A DNA stretch of 64,000 nucleotides, from the NCBI GenBank assembly GCA_021811185.1, contig JAJZPL010000006.1, forward strand, positions 51,395 through 115,394, read 5' to 3'. Below, one piece after another: positions 52,076 through 61,700 of the stretch (the stretch's first letter is position 1; each line of letters starts with the position of its first letter). The position numbers and the translations under genes were made by a program. The notes below the pieces were generated by a model, which worked only from the letters and a program-made list of their open reading frames with translations, was not told where the DNA came from and searched no databases. Source of the DNA: a bacterium. Lineage in GTDB: Bacteria > Elusimicrobiota > Elusimicrobia > Elusimicrobiales > UBA9959.

Positions 52076-53007
52076 GGGTGTCGTTTCCCTTTGGCCAGCC
52101 TGGCCGCGAAAATAACAGCCTCGGCCATGCCGGCCGGGTCGGCTTTCTTCTTCCAGGCTATATCGAAGGCCGTGCCGTGCGCGGGCGAGGTGCGGGGGAA
52201 AGAAAGCCCCCAGGTCCAATGCACGGCGGGACCGGCTCCCGGCGCCACTTTGAGCGGCGCCAACGCCTGGTCGTGGTACAGGCACAGCAGGCCGTCGCTT
52301 TTGCCCGCCAGGTGGGCGGCCCAGGCCGCGTCGGAGGGCAAAGGCCCGGTTATCCTCAGGCCGGCGGCGCGCAGTTCCGTCACGGCCGGGGTCAGGCGGT
52401 CCAGTTCCTCCCGGCCTATCACGCCGCCGTCCCCGGCGTGCGGGTTCAGGGCGCAAAGGATGATCGAGGGGTTTTTAAGGCCGAGCGCCTGGAGGGCCGA
52501 CCTGAAGAGGAGGGCTTTTTGCTTCACCAGTTTTTTTGTGAGCTTAAGATGCAGGTCCCTGACCGCCGCGTGCTCCGTAGCCAGCGCGGCGTTAACCCTC
52601 CCGCGGGAAAAAAGCATAAGAGGCTCGCGGCCTTCCAGCAGGCGGAACAGGTCGGTATGGGCCTGGGCGGGAGCGCCGGCCAGGGCCCAGGCTTCCTTGG
52701 AGACCGGGGCCGTGACCAGGGCGTCGAAGCGCCCGGCTTTTACGAGCTTGTACGCCGACAGTACCGCGGCTAAAGAGGCCTTCCCGCCGGCGGCCGTGGG
52801 GCCGGGGCGGGAGAACGCGAGCCCGCGCGCGTCCGCCGGCAGCAGCGGGCAAAGCGCGGGGGTCCAGCCGGCTTTCCTGAGCGCGGCGGTGTCCCCGGTA
52901 ACGAAAGGGCGGCAGGCCCGGCGCACGGCGGGGCGCCTTAGCGCCTTGACCGTGATCTCCGGCCCTATGCCCAGCGGGTCGCCGGCGGTAATTAAAATGG
53001 AAGGTTT
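52072..53007 (-). CDS. pdxA: 4-hydroxythreonine-4-phosphate dehydrogenase PdxA
   Basis: 311 residues from a GTG at 53007 (VKPSILITAGDP); a TTG at 53025 would place the start inside a terminator. The enzyme oxidises 4-phospho-hydroxythreonine in the DXP-dependent pyridoxal-phosphate pathway. Family motifs are GDPLGIGPE near the start, TAPVSKEAW, AHTDLF, LNPHAGDGG, a CLYHDQALAPLK metal-site His, and RTSPAHGTAFDIA. The usual T-x-H site is present as ATEHAA. The length is slightly under the usual ~330. PLP is the cofactor of alr encoded nearby. A strong terminator of the upstream chaperone gene ends seven bases before the GTG, so pdxA needs read-through or its own promoter. Confidence 0.9.
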   Translation of the reverse strand, partial: KPSILITAGDPLGIGPEITVKALRRPAVRRACRPFVTGDTAALRKAGWTPALCPLLPADARGLAFSRPGPTAAGGKASLAAVLSAYKLVKAGRFDALVTAPVSKEAWALAGAPAQAHTDLFRLLEGREPLMLFSRGRVNAALATEHAAVRDLHLKLTKKLVKQKALLFRSALQALGLKNPSIILCALNPHAGDGGVIGREELDRLTPAVTELRAAGLRITGPLPSDAAWAAHLAGKSDGLLCLYHDQALAPLKVAPGAGPAVHWTWGLSFPRTSPAHGTAFDIAWKKKADPAGMAEAVIFAARLAKGKRHP

Positions 53008-53013
53008 CACGTG

Positions 53014-53061
53014 TGAAAAAAACAACCAGGCTGCTTTCGCCCTTGGGCGAGGCAGCCTGGT
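53014..53061 (-). terminator. Rho-independent terminator after the SurA-like gene
   Basis: On the minus strand a 10-bp stem ACCAGGCTGC/GCAGCCTGGT with an inner CGCCC/GGGCG arm is followed by TGTTTTTTT. It sits between the chaperone gene and pdxA. Confidence 0.85.
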
Positions 53062-53075
53062 CGCTATACCGGCCG

Positions 53076-54191
53076 CTAGTTGCTCTTCGCCCCGGCTTTG
53101 TCGCCGAGGAAGATCTCTATCTTCGCTTCCTTGCGGAGGTCTTTCAGGTAATTGCCGAGCTCCACGGCGAAAGCGTTCTGGGACAGCACCTGCTCCAGGT
53201 CGTCCTTGACGGCTTCATAGCGCAGTTTCTGGGGGGCGCGCTTCTCTTCCAGGCGCAGGATGTGCCAGCCGAACTTGCTTTCCACCGGCTGGGAATTCTC
53301 GCCCACCTGCAGTTTGAAGGCGGCCGCTTCCACCTCGGGGGGGAGCATCCCCATCACCACGTAGCCCAGGTCGCCGCCGCGCTTGGCGCTTTCCTGGTCG
53401 TCGGAATTCTTTTCGGCGGCTTCGTCGAAGTCCAGCCCGGCGTCGAGCTGCTTGCGGATGCCCTGGGCCCTGGCCAGCGCGGCCTTCTTCTCTTCGGGGG
53501 TGGCGCCTTCTTTAACCTTTATCAGGATGTGGCGCAGGCGCAGGCGCTCCGCGGTGGCTTCTTTGAAGCGCGCGGCTACCGCCAGCAGGTCCTGTTTGGC
53601 TTCCTCGCTCAGGCCTTTTATAGTGTCTTCCTTGCCGTTGAGCACGAGGTTGATATTGTCGAAATAGGCCTTAACTTCTTCGTCGCCCGGCATCTTGGCG
53701 CGGCTCTTGATGGTGTCCTGCACCAGCTTCTGCACCATGAGCTGCTTGCGGATGCGCTCGCGGAACTCTTCCATCGTGACGCCCTCTTTCTTTAACTCTT
53801 CGCGGAAGGCTGCTTCGGCCTTTTCCGGGGGGAGGACTTCCCCTTCCGGGGAGCGCGCGAAGCGCTTGCGGATCTCGGCCACGCCGTTCTCGAGCTCCCG
53901 CTCGTAGACCTTGATCTTCATGGACTCGGCTTTCTGCCTGAGCAGCGTCTCGTCGATGAGCTTGTCCATGGCTGCTTTCTCTATCTGGGCGGCGGCGTCC
54001 TTCTGCTTGAAGAAGTCGGGCATCGCGGCGCCGTACTGTTCGGTCAGGGCCTCTTTGGCGCGCTGGTACTCGGAGACGGTAATGGCCTCGTTGTTGACCT
54101 TGGCCGCCAGGTCTTCCACTACCTTCGCCATGGCCGGCGCGGCGCAGGCGAGCACCGCCGCGGCTATCAGGAATTTATTTATAGTTTTCAT
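53076..54191 (-). CDS. surA: SurA-like periplasmic chaperone/peptidyl-prolyl isomerase
   Basis: 371 residues. The signal peptide ends PAMAK (~22). An N-terminal helical SurA_N-like chaperone domain (residues ~25-180: VNNEAITVSEYQRAKEAL, KLIDETLLRQKAESM, MEEFRERIRKQLMVQKLV) is followed by one parvulin domain (~217-330) with LRLRHILIKV, DFDEAAEKNSDD, GGDLGYVVMGMLPPEVEAAAF and SKFGWHILRLEEKR. SurA escorts outer-membrane proteins; here the clients may include the PorV-like barrel. Its start overlaps the end of the upstream isomerase lipoprotein gene by 17 bases, so the two are coupled. The symbol is by similarity; PrsA/PpiC naming is possible. Confidence 0.88.
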   Translation of the reverse strand: MKTINKFLIAAAVLACAAPAMAKVVEDLAAKVNNEAITVSEYQRAKEALTEQYGAAMPDFFKQKDAAAQIEKAAMDKLIDETLLRQKAESMKIKVYERELENGVAEIRKRFARSPEGEVLPPEKAEAAFREELKKEGVTMEEFRERIRKQLMVQKLVQDTIKSRAKMPGDEEVKAYFDNINLVLNGKEDTIKGLSEEAKQDLLAVAARFKEATAERLRLRHILIKVKEGATPEEKKAALARAQGIRKQLDAGLDFDEAAEKNSDDQESAKRGGDLGYVVMGMLPPEVEAAAFKLQVGENSQPVESKFGWHILRLEEKRAPQKLRYEAVKDDLEQVLSQNAFAVELGNYLKDLRKEAKIEIFLGDKAGAKSN

Positions 54192-54978
54192 CGGTAACCT
54201 CCACTTTCATTTTGTCCTGGAACTTGGCCAGGTAAGCGTCGAATTTCTTCTTCTCCAGTATTTTGCGCACCCTGTCCATGGCGGAAGCCGGGTCGGCTTT
54301 CTCCTGCGCCAGTTTTTTGATTATATGGTAGCCGAGCGCTGTTTTTACTATGCCCTGGGTCTCGCCCACGCGCATCTTGAAGGCCATATCCTCGAGTTCG
54401 GGCATGAACTCGCCGTACATCACCGGGGGCAGGCGCACGGCTTCCCGGTCCAGCGAGTATTCCTTGGCGGTCTTCTCGAAGTCCGCACCGGCTTTTATCT
54501 TCCTCATCACCTTTTCGGCCTCATCGGGATCGGAGAGCAGGATGTGGGCCAGCGTCACCTTGTAAGGGTATTTTTCGTAATAAGCCCGCACTTCTTCGTC
54601 CGAGACCTTGAGTTCGTTGGACCGCATATCCTCCACCCACATGCGGGTGAGCATGAAATCCTTGTAATCCTGCAGGGTCTGCTTCATCTCCGCCTCTTTC
54701 TGACGGACTCGGCCCTTATAATCCTCGCCGGCGGCCACGCGGCTCTTGCGGGCGGCCATCAGCATCAGGCGTTCGTGGATCAGCACGTCCAGGAACTGTT
54801 TGCGCCCGGGTTTCGTGGCCAGATAGGCCTGCGCCGCGGGGCTTATTTCGGCGAATTTTTCCTGCAGGTAGGTGTCCGTGATCTTTTCGGAGCCTATCCG
54901 GGCTATCACCTTCCCGTCATGCTTGGAACAGGCCGCCAGCGCCAGAACCGCCCCAAGGAGCGTCAGAAGTCTTTTCAT
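54175..54978 (-). CDS. Parvulin-type peptidyl-prolyl isomerase lipoprotein (PrsA/SurA-like)
   Basis: 267 residues from the ATG at 54978, which gives a lipoprotein signal MKRLLTLLGAVLALAAC, acylated Cys17; the frame is open 105 bases further upstream without a better start. AAGG lies four bases before the ATG. The order is a short helical chaperone part (GSEKITDTYLQEKFAEI, LIHERLMLMAARK), then a parvulin domain (~140-240) with VTLAHILLSD, DFEKTAKEYSLD, GEFMPELEDMAFKM and TALGYHIIKKL. It probably assists folding of exported proteins. It is the first gene of a two-gene unit with the SurA-like protein and is divergent from the PBP gene. Confidence 0.87.
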   Translation of the reverse strand: MKRLLTLLGAVLALAACSKHDGKVIARIGSEKITDTYLQEKFAEISPAAQAYLATKPGRKQFLDVLIHERLMLMAARKSRVAAGEDYKGRVRQKEAEMKQTLQDYKDFMLTRMWVEDMRSNELKVSDEEVRAYYEKYPYKVTLAHILLSDPDEAEKVMRKIKAGADFEKTAKEYSLDREAVRLPPVMYGEFMPELEDMAFKMRVGETQGIVKTALGYHIIKKLAQEKADPASAMDRVRKILEKKKFDAYLAKFQDKMKVEVTDENYK

Positions 54979-55054
54979 ATGCCTTAAATCTAACATTTTA
55001 CTGGCGGGGCGGGCAATCCGCCGGTACAGGCCCCGTACGCCCCGCGCCTTTTGA

Positions 55055-55060
55055 TATAAT
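55055..55060 (+). promoter_or_regulatory. -10 box of a probable leaderless PBP transcript
   Basis: A perfect TATAAT ends six bases before the ATG at 55067, with no -35 hexamer and no Shine-Dalgarno sequence. Confidence 0.6.
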
Positions 55061-55066
55061 TTGAAC

Positions 55067-57202
55067 ATGGATTTTATCCGCAATTTCCTCGACTACCTGG
55101 ACCGGCTTTCGGCCCGCGAACTGGTGCTTAAGACCGTATATCTCATAGGCGTATTCTCGGCCGCGGTCATCATTCTGGCCGCGGTGCTGATGCATAACAT
55201 CCTGTCGGACATCCCCTCCGTGGACAAACTGGACGAGTACACCCCTTCGCTTACCACCTACGTTTACGACATCAACAACCAGGTCATCGCCGAATTCTCC
55301 GTGGAAAAGCGCGCGATCCTGCCGCTCAGCAAGATCCCGGTGGACATGCAGAACGCCGTGATCGCCATGGAGGACCGAAATTTCTTCAGGCATTGGGGCA
55401 TCTCGCCCCGCGGCATTATGCGCGCCCTGCTGCGCGATATCCTGCACCGCCGCAGCGCCCAGGGCGCCTCCACCATCACGCAGCAGCTCTCCCGCGGTAT
55501 TTACCTTAAGCCAGAGAAGACCATAACCCGCAAGATCAAGGAAATGGTGCTGGCGCTGCAGATCGAGCGCAACTTCTCCAAGCAGGAGATCCTGGCCCTG
55601 TACCTGAACCAGATCTACCTCGGCAACGGCGTGTACGGCGTGCAGTCGGCTTCCAAGCTTTACTTCGGCAAGGACGTTTCCGAGATGACGCTGGGGGAAT
55701 GCGCCATGCTCACCGGCCTGATCCCGTCCCCCGAGAGGTTTTCCCCGTTCAACAGCCAGGAAAAAGCCAAGCAGCGGCGCCACCTGGTGCTGCAGCGCAT
55801 GCTGGCCGAACACTACATTACGGCCCAGGAGGCGGCGGCCGCGGAGACCGAGACCATCCCTACGGAAAAATCAACGCTGTTCGCCAGCCACGCGGCCTAT
55901 TTCGTGGAATACGTCCGCCAGCAGCTGGAGCCCAAGTACGGCGTAGCCCAGCTGTGGAAGGGCGGCATGAAGATCTATACCACGCTCGACCTGGCCATGC
56001 AGGTGCCGGCCGAGGACATCATGGAGAAGTACCTGGCCAAGTACGACCAGGATTCGGCCAAGAGCCGGGCTCCCGCCGCCGATAAGGACAAGCCCGACGA
56101 GGTCATTCCTTCTTCCGCGGCGCTCCAGGGGGCTTTCGTGATCCTGGACACCAAGACCGGCGCTATCAAGGCCATGATCGGCGGGCGCAATTACCGCGAC
56201 AGCAAGTTCAACCGCGTTACCCAGGCCGCGCGCCAGGCCGGTTCCACCTTCAAGCCTTTCGTCTGGATGGCGGCCCTGATGAGCGGGTATACCCCGGCTA
56301 CGCTGGTGGACGATTCCCCCATGGCCTATTACTACGACGGCAAGGACTGGCGCCTGCTGGAAGGCGCCACCGACCAGTACGCCATCGACCTGGCCATCCA
56401 GCCCTTCGTAGGCAACAAGGACTTCAAGATCTGGGTGCCCAACGACTTCGACGGCAAGACGCTCGGCCGCATCACGCTGCGCCGCGGCCTGGAGCAGTCG
56501 CGCAACCTCGCTTCCATCAACCTGGTCACCCACGTGGGCCCCACGCTGGTGGCCGACGTAGCGCGCCGCGCCGGCATAAAGCATAACCTGGACGCCGTGC
56601 CCTCCATCGGCCTCGGCACTTCGCTGGTGAACCCGCTCGAGATGACCAGCGCTTTCTCCACCTTCGGCAACGGCGGCATCCACGTGGCGCCTTTCGGCGT
56701 GCTCAAGGTGACCGACAACAGCGGGCGCGTGCTGGAGGAGGCCGTGCCGGAAGAGAGCGAGAGCTTCTCGCCGCAGCTTTCCTACGTGCTGGTGAACATG
56801 ATGAAAGGCGTGGTGCAGCGCGGTACGGGGATTTACGCTTCCAGGCTTAAGCGCCCGCTGGCCGGCAAAACCGGCACCAGCCAGGATTCCAAGGATATGT
56901 GGTTCATCGGCATGACCCCTGACCTTACCGCGGCCGCCTGGATGGGGTATGACGATTACGGGTCCATCCCGCTGAAGGACTGGACCAGCTCCCTGACCGT
57001 GGCCTGGTGGACCGAGATCATGGAGGCCGTGCTGAAGGACCAGCCGGTGCGCGACTTCCCCGTGCCGGACGGCATAGTTTTCGTCACCATAGACAGGAAC
57101 TCCGGCAAGCTCGCCCTTCCCACCTGTCCCGCCAAAGACAAGCTGATGGAAGCCTTCATCAAAGGCACCGAGCCCAAAGAATTCTGCGACGTCCAGCACT
57201 AA
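55067..57202 (+). CDS. mrcA: Class A penicillin-binding protein (PBP1A), bifunctional transglycosylase/transpeptidase
   Basis: 711 residues. It polymerises lipid II and crosslinks peptidoglycan on the periplasmic side of the inner membrane. One TM helix (~22-43) precedes the GT51 domain with catalytic Glu102 in AMEDRNFFRHWG, then GASTITQQL, RKIKEMVLALQIE and LYLNQIYLGNGVYG. The transpeptidase has the SxxK motif with Ser393 in AGSTFKPF, SxN as SRN, and KTG as AGKTGTSQ. The ATG at 55067 is chosen over the TTG at 55061. It uses D-Ala-D-Ala stems made by the Alr and Ddl encoded in this window. All catalytic motifs are intact. Confidence 0.95.
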   Translation: MDFIRNFLDYLDRLSARELVLKTVYLIGVFSAAVIILAAVLMHNILSDIPSVDKLDEYTPSLTTYVYDINNQVIAEFSVEKRAILPLSKIPVDMQNAVIAMEDRNFFRHWGISPRGIMRALLRDILHRRSAQGASTITQQLSRGIYLKPEKTITRKIKEMVLALQIERNFSKQEILALYLNQIYLGNGVYGVQSASKLYFGKDVSEMTLGECAMLTGLIPSPERFSPFNSQEKAKQRRHLVLQRMLAEHYITAQEAAAAETETIPTEKSTLFASHAAYFVEYVRQQLEPKYGVAQLWKGGMKIYTTLDLAMQVPAEDIMEKYLAKYDQDSAKSRAPAADKDKPDEVIPSSAALQGAFVILDTKTGAIKAMIGGRNYRDSKFNRVTQAARQAGSTFKPFVWMAALMSGYTPATLVDDSPMAYYYDGKDWRLLEGATDQYAIDLAIQPFVGNKDFKIWVPNDFDGKTLGRITLRRGLEQSRNLASINLVTHVGPTLVADVARRAGIKHNLDAVPSIGLGTSLVNPLEMTSAFSTFGNGGIHVAPFGVLKVTDNSGRVLEEAVPEESESFSPQLSYVLVNMMKGVVQRGTGIYASRLKRPLAGKTGTSQDSKDMWFIGMTPDLTAAAWMGYDDYGSIPLKDWTSSLTVAWWTEIMEAVLKDQPVRDFPVPDGIVFVTIDRNSGKLALPTCPAKDKLMEAFIKGTEPKEFCDVQH

Positions 57203-57223
57203 CGTTCTCACGGTCTAAAAAAG

Positions 57224-57250
57224 AACCGCCGGCACCCCCGGCGGTTTTTT
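57224..57250 (+). terminator. Rho-independent terminator after the PBP gene
   Basis: A 9-bp stem AACCGCCGG/CCGGCGGTT with a 5-base loop followed by TTTT(TT). Confidence 0.85.
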
Positions 57251-57278
57251 ATTTCCCACGTTAGCGCCCGGTCTGCCA

Positions 57279-57392
57279 ATGGGACCGGAACGCAAAAACA
57301 GGGTCTCGCACACCGTGCTCGCCCTTCGCTGCCTCGGCCCTCGCGCTTACGTAAGCTCGGGCCTCCGGCGCGTTTTGCTAACCCGGTCCCAT
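57279..57392. repeat. Palindromic intergenic element, copy 1
   Basis: A 114-bp unit bounded by 10-bp terminal inverted repeats ATGGGACCGG/CCGGTCCCAT. It has a central palindrome GCTTACGTAAGC and the segments CACACCGTGC and GTTTTGCTAACCCG. It is related in inverted orientation to the unit at 57457-57583. Together with the terminator, these elements fill the gap between the PBP gene and alr; no gene is seen there. Confidence 0.7.
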
Positions 57393-57456
57393 CGTCAGGC
57401 CGAGCGGTTTATTGTTGTTTTGGAGGAGCATTTAAAAGAATAGCTGAGAAGAACCG

Positions 57457-57583
57457 AGGGGACTGGGCGTGCGGGTTAGCAAAACCCTCGTGAGCCTGCC
57501 GCTTGCGTAAGCGCGGCAGGCGAATGTGGAGCGAGGGCACGGTGTGCCCGAGCGCGTTTTGCGTTCCGCTCTGCCAGTCCCCT
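57457..57583. repeat. Palindromic intergenic element, copy 2 (inverted)
   Basis: A 127-bp unit bounded by AGGGGACTGG/CCAGTCCCCT, with a central GCTTGCGTAAGC and inverted versions of the copy 1 segments (CGGGTTAGCAAAAC, GCACGGTGTG). The unit edges lie 64 bp apart. Non-coding mobile repeats of MITE or REP type are the simplest explanation. Confidence 0.7.
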
Positions 57584-57596
57584 CTTTGCGAAGGGG

Positions 57597-58673
57597 CTAT
57601 TTCTTGTAGATGCGGGGGATGTTGGCGTTGGCGGCGGTGCGGCGGACGTGCAGCGCTACCGGCGTGCCGGGGCTGGCTTCGGGGATGCGGGTGACGTCCA
57701 GCATGGCGTGGGCTATGCCGGTCTTGCCGGTGAAATAGGCTTTCTTCCCGCCGATCAGGCCCCAGTAGTTGAAGCCCGCCGTGATGCGGATGCGGTTCTC
57801 GGCAGGCTCCATCGTGAGCCCGTCGGAATAGCCGGCCGGGATCGTGGCCAGGCGCATGGCCCGGGGCGCGGTGAACTCCGCGTCGTAGCCCAGCGATTCC
57901 CCTTTCTTCACGTTCCTGACCGAGATTATCCGGGCGTAGAACTGCCACGGGCGGCCCAGCCCCGGCAGAGGCGGGCCCTGCTTTTTCTTTTTATAAACGT
58001 CGGTGGGATAGATGCCGTACATCAGGTTGCCGATCCGCACCATGTCCAGCTGCCAGTGCGGGAAATCGGCCAGGATGGCGCTGCTGGCGGCGTGGGCCTT
58101 AAGCCCCGGCGCCAGGGCCCGCAGCCCGGCGGCCAGCGCGCGGAAGGAGGAAAGTTTTTCTTCGGCCTCGGTCATGTTCTGCGCCGGGCGGTAGGCCAGG
58201 TGGGCGGACAGGCCGTAAGGTACGGCCTTTTTAAATCCCAGCGCTTTCTTCAGAATGAGGGTGGCGCCTTCCGGCTTAACGCCCCAGCGCCCGAGGCCAA
58301 GGTCTATGTCCAGGTGGTATGGATGCGGTTCTTTTGCCGCGCGGTCCAGAGCTTTTATAAAATTAAGGGAATCGGCGGTGGGCACCAGCCGGTTCTTTGC
58401 TATGAGCCCCGCCTCTTCAGGCAGGGAGGGGGCTAAAAGGTGGATTTCAGCGCCGGGGCAGGTCCCGCGCAGGGCCGCCCCCTCGTCGGCGGTCAGCACG
58501 CCCAGGCAGTCGGCGCCGTTGGCCAGGGCGGTCTTGGCCACAGCGGCAGCGCCATGCCCGTAGGCGTCGGCTTTTACCACGGACATGTACCGGACGCCCG
58601 GGTTCAGCGCTTTTTTTATGGCCCGCACATTCCCGGCCAGCACTTTTAAATCTATTTCAACCCATTTGAGCAT
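57597..58673 (-). CDS. alr: Alanine racemase
   Basis: 358 residues. A PLP enzyme that interconverts L- and D-alanine in the cytoplasm. The PLP lysine is Lys34 in the motif VVKADAYGHG. Further family motifs are DLGLGRWGV, AHAASSAIL, MVRIGNLMYGIYP and the second-base region SLGYDAEFTAP, where the Tyr is the expected general base. The C-terminal beta domain (GYSDGLTM, GKTGIAHAMLDVT) is present but shorter and less conserved than usual. Its D-Ala feeds the ddl product. The ATG at 58673 gives MLKWVEIDL, a normal Alr start. It is transcribed divergently from mfd with only 49 bases between the start codons. Confidence 0.93.
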   Translation of the reverse strand: MLKWVEIDLKVLAGNVRAIKKALNPGVRYMSVVKADAYGHGAAAVAKTALANGADCLGVLTADEGAALRGTCPGAEIHLLAPSLPEEAGLIAKNRLVPTADSLNFIKALDRAAKEPHPYHLDIDLGLGRWGVKPEGATLILKKALGFKKAVPYGLSAHLAYRPAQNMTEAEEKLSSFRALAAGLRALAPGLKAHAASSAILADFPHWQLDMVRIGNLMYGIYPTDVYKKKKQGPPLPGLGRPWQFYARIISVRNVKKGESLGYDAEFTAPRAMRLATIPAGYSDGLTMEPAENRIRITAGFNYWGLIGGKKAYFTGKTGIAHAMLDVTRIPEASPGTPVALHVRRTAANANIPRIYKK

Positions 58674-58705
58674 AAGATCTGGCGGCTGTTACGCGCCTCG
58701 ACAAA

Positions 58706-58712
58706 ATTATAT
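58706..58712. promoter_or_regulatory. Overlapping divergent -10 boxes for alr and mfd
   Basis: On the minus strand TATAAT (58711-58706) lies 32 bases before the alr ATG. On the plus strand TTATAT (58707-58712) lies ten bases before the mfd ATG. The two -10 boxes share the same bases, so the genes probably compete for polymerase. Confidence 0.5.
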
Positions 58713-58722
58713 CATTAACCTG

Positions 58723-61700
58723 ATGGACGTTAAGGCTGTCAGGGGAGTTCCCAATATCAGCGCCCGGGCGTGGTTCGCGCTCAGGGCCTATGCCGCTGCG
58801 CCCTCCAATATGCTGGTGGCCGCTTCGGGCGAAGAGGCCCTTTCCGCCTGGCTGCACGCTTTCAACTCGCTCTCCGGCCTTATCAAAGGGCTGCCGCCCT
58901 TCGAGGTGTGCCTCTGGGGCGCGGACAGCTCCGAGCGGGCCAGGGCCATGCGCGCCCTCTACTCGCCCGAGGAGGGGAAGAATTACGTCCACGTGGCCTC
59001 GCCGGAGGCGCTGGCCGAGCCGCTGATGGCCGGGGAGGCCTATTCCTCCCTGCGTTTCTACTTCAGGCAGGGCCATTTCTACGAGCGTGGCGTTTCGCTG
59101 GACCTGTTCATCAAGGCCGGCTATGAGCGCACTTCCTTCGTGGAGGAAAAAGGCCAGTTCGCGGCGCGCGGCTCCGTGGTGGATTTTTACGCGCCCGGCT
59201 TCGACAAGCCCGTGCGGCTGTTCTTCACCGACAAGAAGCTGGAGAGCATCCGCTACTTCGAGATCGACACGCAGCATACCGCCGGCTTCCTGGAGAGCGT
59301 GGACGTGCCGCCCAATATCTTCGGCGGCACCGGGCGGCCGCTGGCCGCCTGCGCGGGGAAGGACTGGAAAGCTTTCCTCGACGGCGAAGCGGCTGAGAAC
59401 GCCGGCGTCGAGGCCGGCGAGACCTACCTGTTCGGCGCGCTGAACGAGGGGGCGGACTTCGGCGCGGCGTCCAACCTGAATTTCAACTCGGACCTGAAGC
59501 TGCTGGCCGGGGAACTGCAGCGCCTGAAGAAGGCCGGCATCGAAACCAGAATTTTCTGCATAAACCGGGGCGAGGCCGAGCGCCTGGCCGAGTCGCTGGC
59601 CGACGCGGGGGCCGGCGGGCAGGTTTCCATCTCCACCGGGTACATCGAAGAAGGCTTCGTGCACCCGCCGTCTAAGACCGCGGTGATAACCTCCTCCGAA
59701 CTTTTCCGGCGCCGCTACCGCTTCGACCCGGCCTCCATAAAGCCCAAGAACAAGTTCTTCAAGTGGACCGACCTCAAGACCGGCGACTTCATAGTGCACG
59801 AGGACTACGGCGTGGGCCGCTACCTCGGCATCAAGAAGGCCTTCTTCCGCGACGCCAACGGCGTGCAGGTGGAGGATTCCGACTGCCTCTACCTGGAATA
59901 CGCGCGCAACGATAAATTGCTGGTGCCGCTGCACGACTTCAGCCGCGTGCAGAAGTACATCAGCTCCGAGGGCAAGGTGCCGCGCCTAAGCCACATGGAC
60001 ACCAAGACCTGGACCGAGATGAAGGGCCGGGTGAAGAAAGAAGTGGAGGCGCTGGCGCTGGACATTTTAAAGCTCGAGGCCGAGCGCGCGGCGGTGAAGA
60101 CCGCGGCGCTGCCGCACGGCGGACACCTGGAGGACGAGTTCGCGGCCTCCTTCCCTTTCGACGAGACGCCCGACCAGGCGCGGGCCATCGCCGAGGTGCT
60201 CTCGGATATGTCCGGCGAGCTGCCGATGAACCGGCTGGTGGCCGGGGACGTGGGCTTCGGCAAGACCGAGGTGGCCATGCGCGCCGCCATGCGCGCGGTG
60301 GCCAACGGCAGGCAGGCCGCCGTGCTGGTGCCTACCACCATTCTGGCGGACCAGCATTACCGCAATTTCACCAAGCGCTTCGCCGGCTTCCCGGTGAACA
60401 TCCGCGTGATCTCGCGCTTCGTGCCCGCGCCCGAGCGGAAGCAGATCCTCAAGGACCTGGCCGGCGGCAAGGTGGACATAATCGTAGGCACCCACCGCCT
60501 GATCCAGAAAGACGTGAAGTTCGCCGGCCTCGGCCTGATGGCCGTGGACGAGGAGCACCGCTTCGGCGTGAAGGACAAGGACCGCATCAAAGAGGCGTCC
60601 AAGGGCGTGCACTGCCTGCTGATGAGCGCCACGCCGATACCGCGCACGCTTTACCAGTCCCTTTCGTCGCTTAAATCCATGTCGGTCATCGAGAGCGCTC
60701 CCGTCGGGCGCCAGGCCATCTCTACTTTCGTGCGGCCTTTCACCGAGAAGAGCGCGGCCGAGGCTATTACCTACGAACTGGCCCGCGGCGGGCAGGTGTA
60801 CTACGTGCACAACCGCGTGCAAACCATAGACAGCCGCAAAGCCTATTTGAAAAAACTGATGCCCGAGCTGCGCATCGCGGTGATCCACGGGCAGATGCGC
60901 GCCGACGCGGTGGAAAAAGCCATGTGGGAGTTCCTGAACCGCAAGTACGACGTGCTGATGGCCACCACCATCATCGAATCCGGCCTGGATATCCCCACCG
61001 TGAACACGCTGCTGGTGGAGAACGCGCACGAGATGGGCCTGGCCCAGCTTTACCAGCTGCGCGGGCGCATAGGCCGGGAGAAACAGAAAGCCTATTGTTA
61101 CCTTTTCTACCCGGGCTGGATGAAGACCGGGGCCGAGCGCCTGAAGCAGAAGGCGGAACTTTTGAGAGCCAGGGCCGAGGGGAACGACGAGCCCGCGCCT
61201 ATCAGCGAGGACGCGGTGCGCCGCCTGTCCGCGCTGGAGGAGTTCACCGAGCTGGGCTCCGGCTTCCGCCTGGCCATGCGCGACCTGGAGATCCGCGGCG
61301 CCGGCGAGCTGCTGGGCCTCAGGCAGCACGGCTTCATCAATTCCATCGGCCTCGAGATGTATATAAAACTCCTCAACGGCGAGATAGACCGCATAAAAGG
61401 CCGCGCCGGCGCCGCCGAACTGCCCGAACCAAAGATGGACGTGCTGGTGCCCGCCTTCATCCCCGAGGACTACGTGGGCGACGATATGGAGCGCCTGAAT
61501 TTCTACAAGAAACTGCTGAACGCGAAGGAGCTGGAACTGCCCGGCCTGCTTAAGGATTTCGAGGATATTTCCGGCCCGGCCCCCGAGCCGCTCCGGAACC
61601 TGGTGGAGCTGATCCGGCTGAAGAAAGTGCTGGCCAAGAAGCTGGTGCGGGCGGTGACCCAGCGCGGGGAAGACGTGGAGATCTTCTTCCTGCAGGGCGC

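Noticed and set aside
52076..52456. N-terminal extension of the YgjV-like gene
   Set aside because: These codons are the alternate frame of pdxA. The YgjV-type membrane domain begins at the ATG at 52075, which overlaps the pdxA stop.
57279..57583. A CRISPR array
   Set aside because: Only two units, in inverted orientation, with no regular spacers or cas genes.
57409..57948. A 179-residue minus-strand frame between the PBP gene and alr
   Set aside because: It spans the palindromic repeats and the end of alr in another frame, with no family features.
58585..58722. An upstream mfd start
   Set aside because: The extra 46 codons are antisense to alr, and the -10 box lies inside them. Family similarity starts after 58723.
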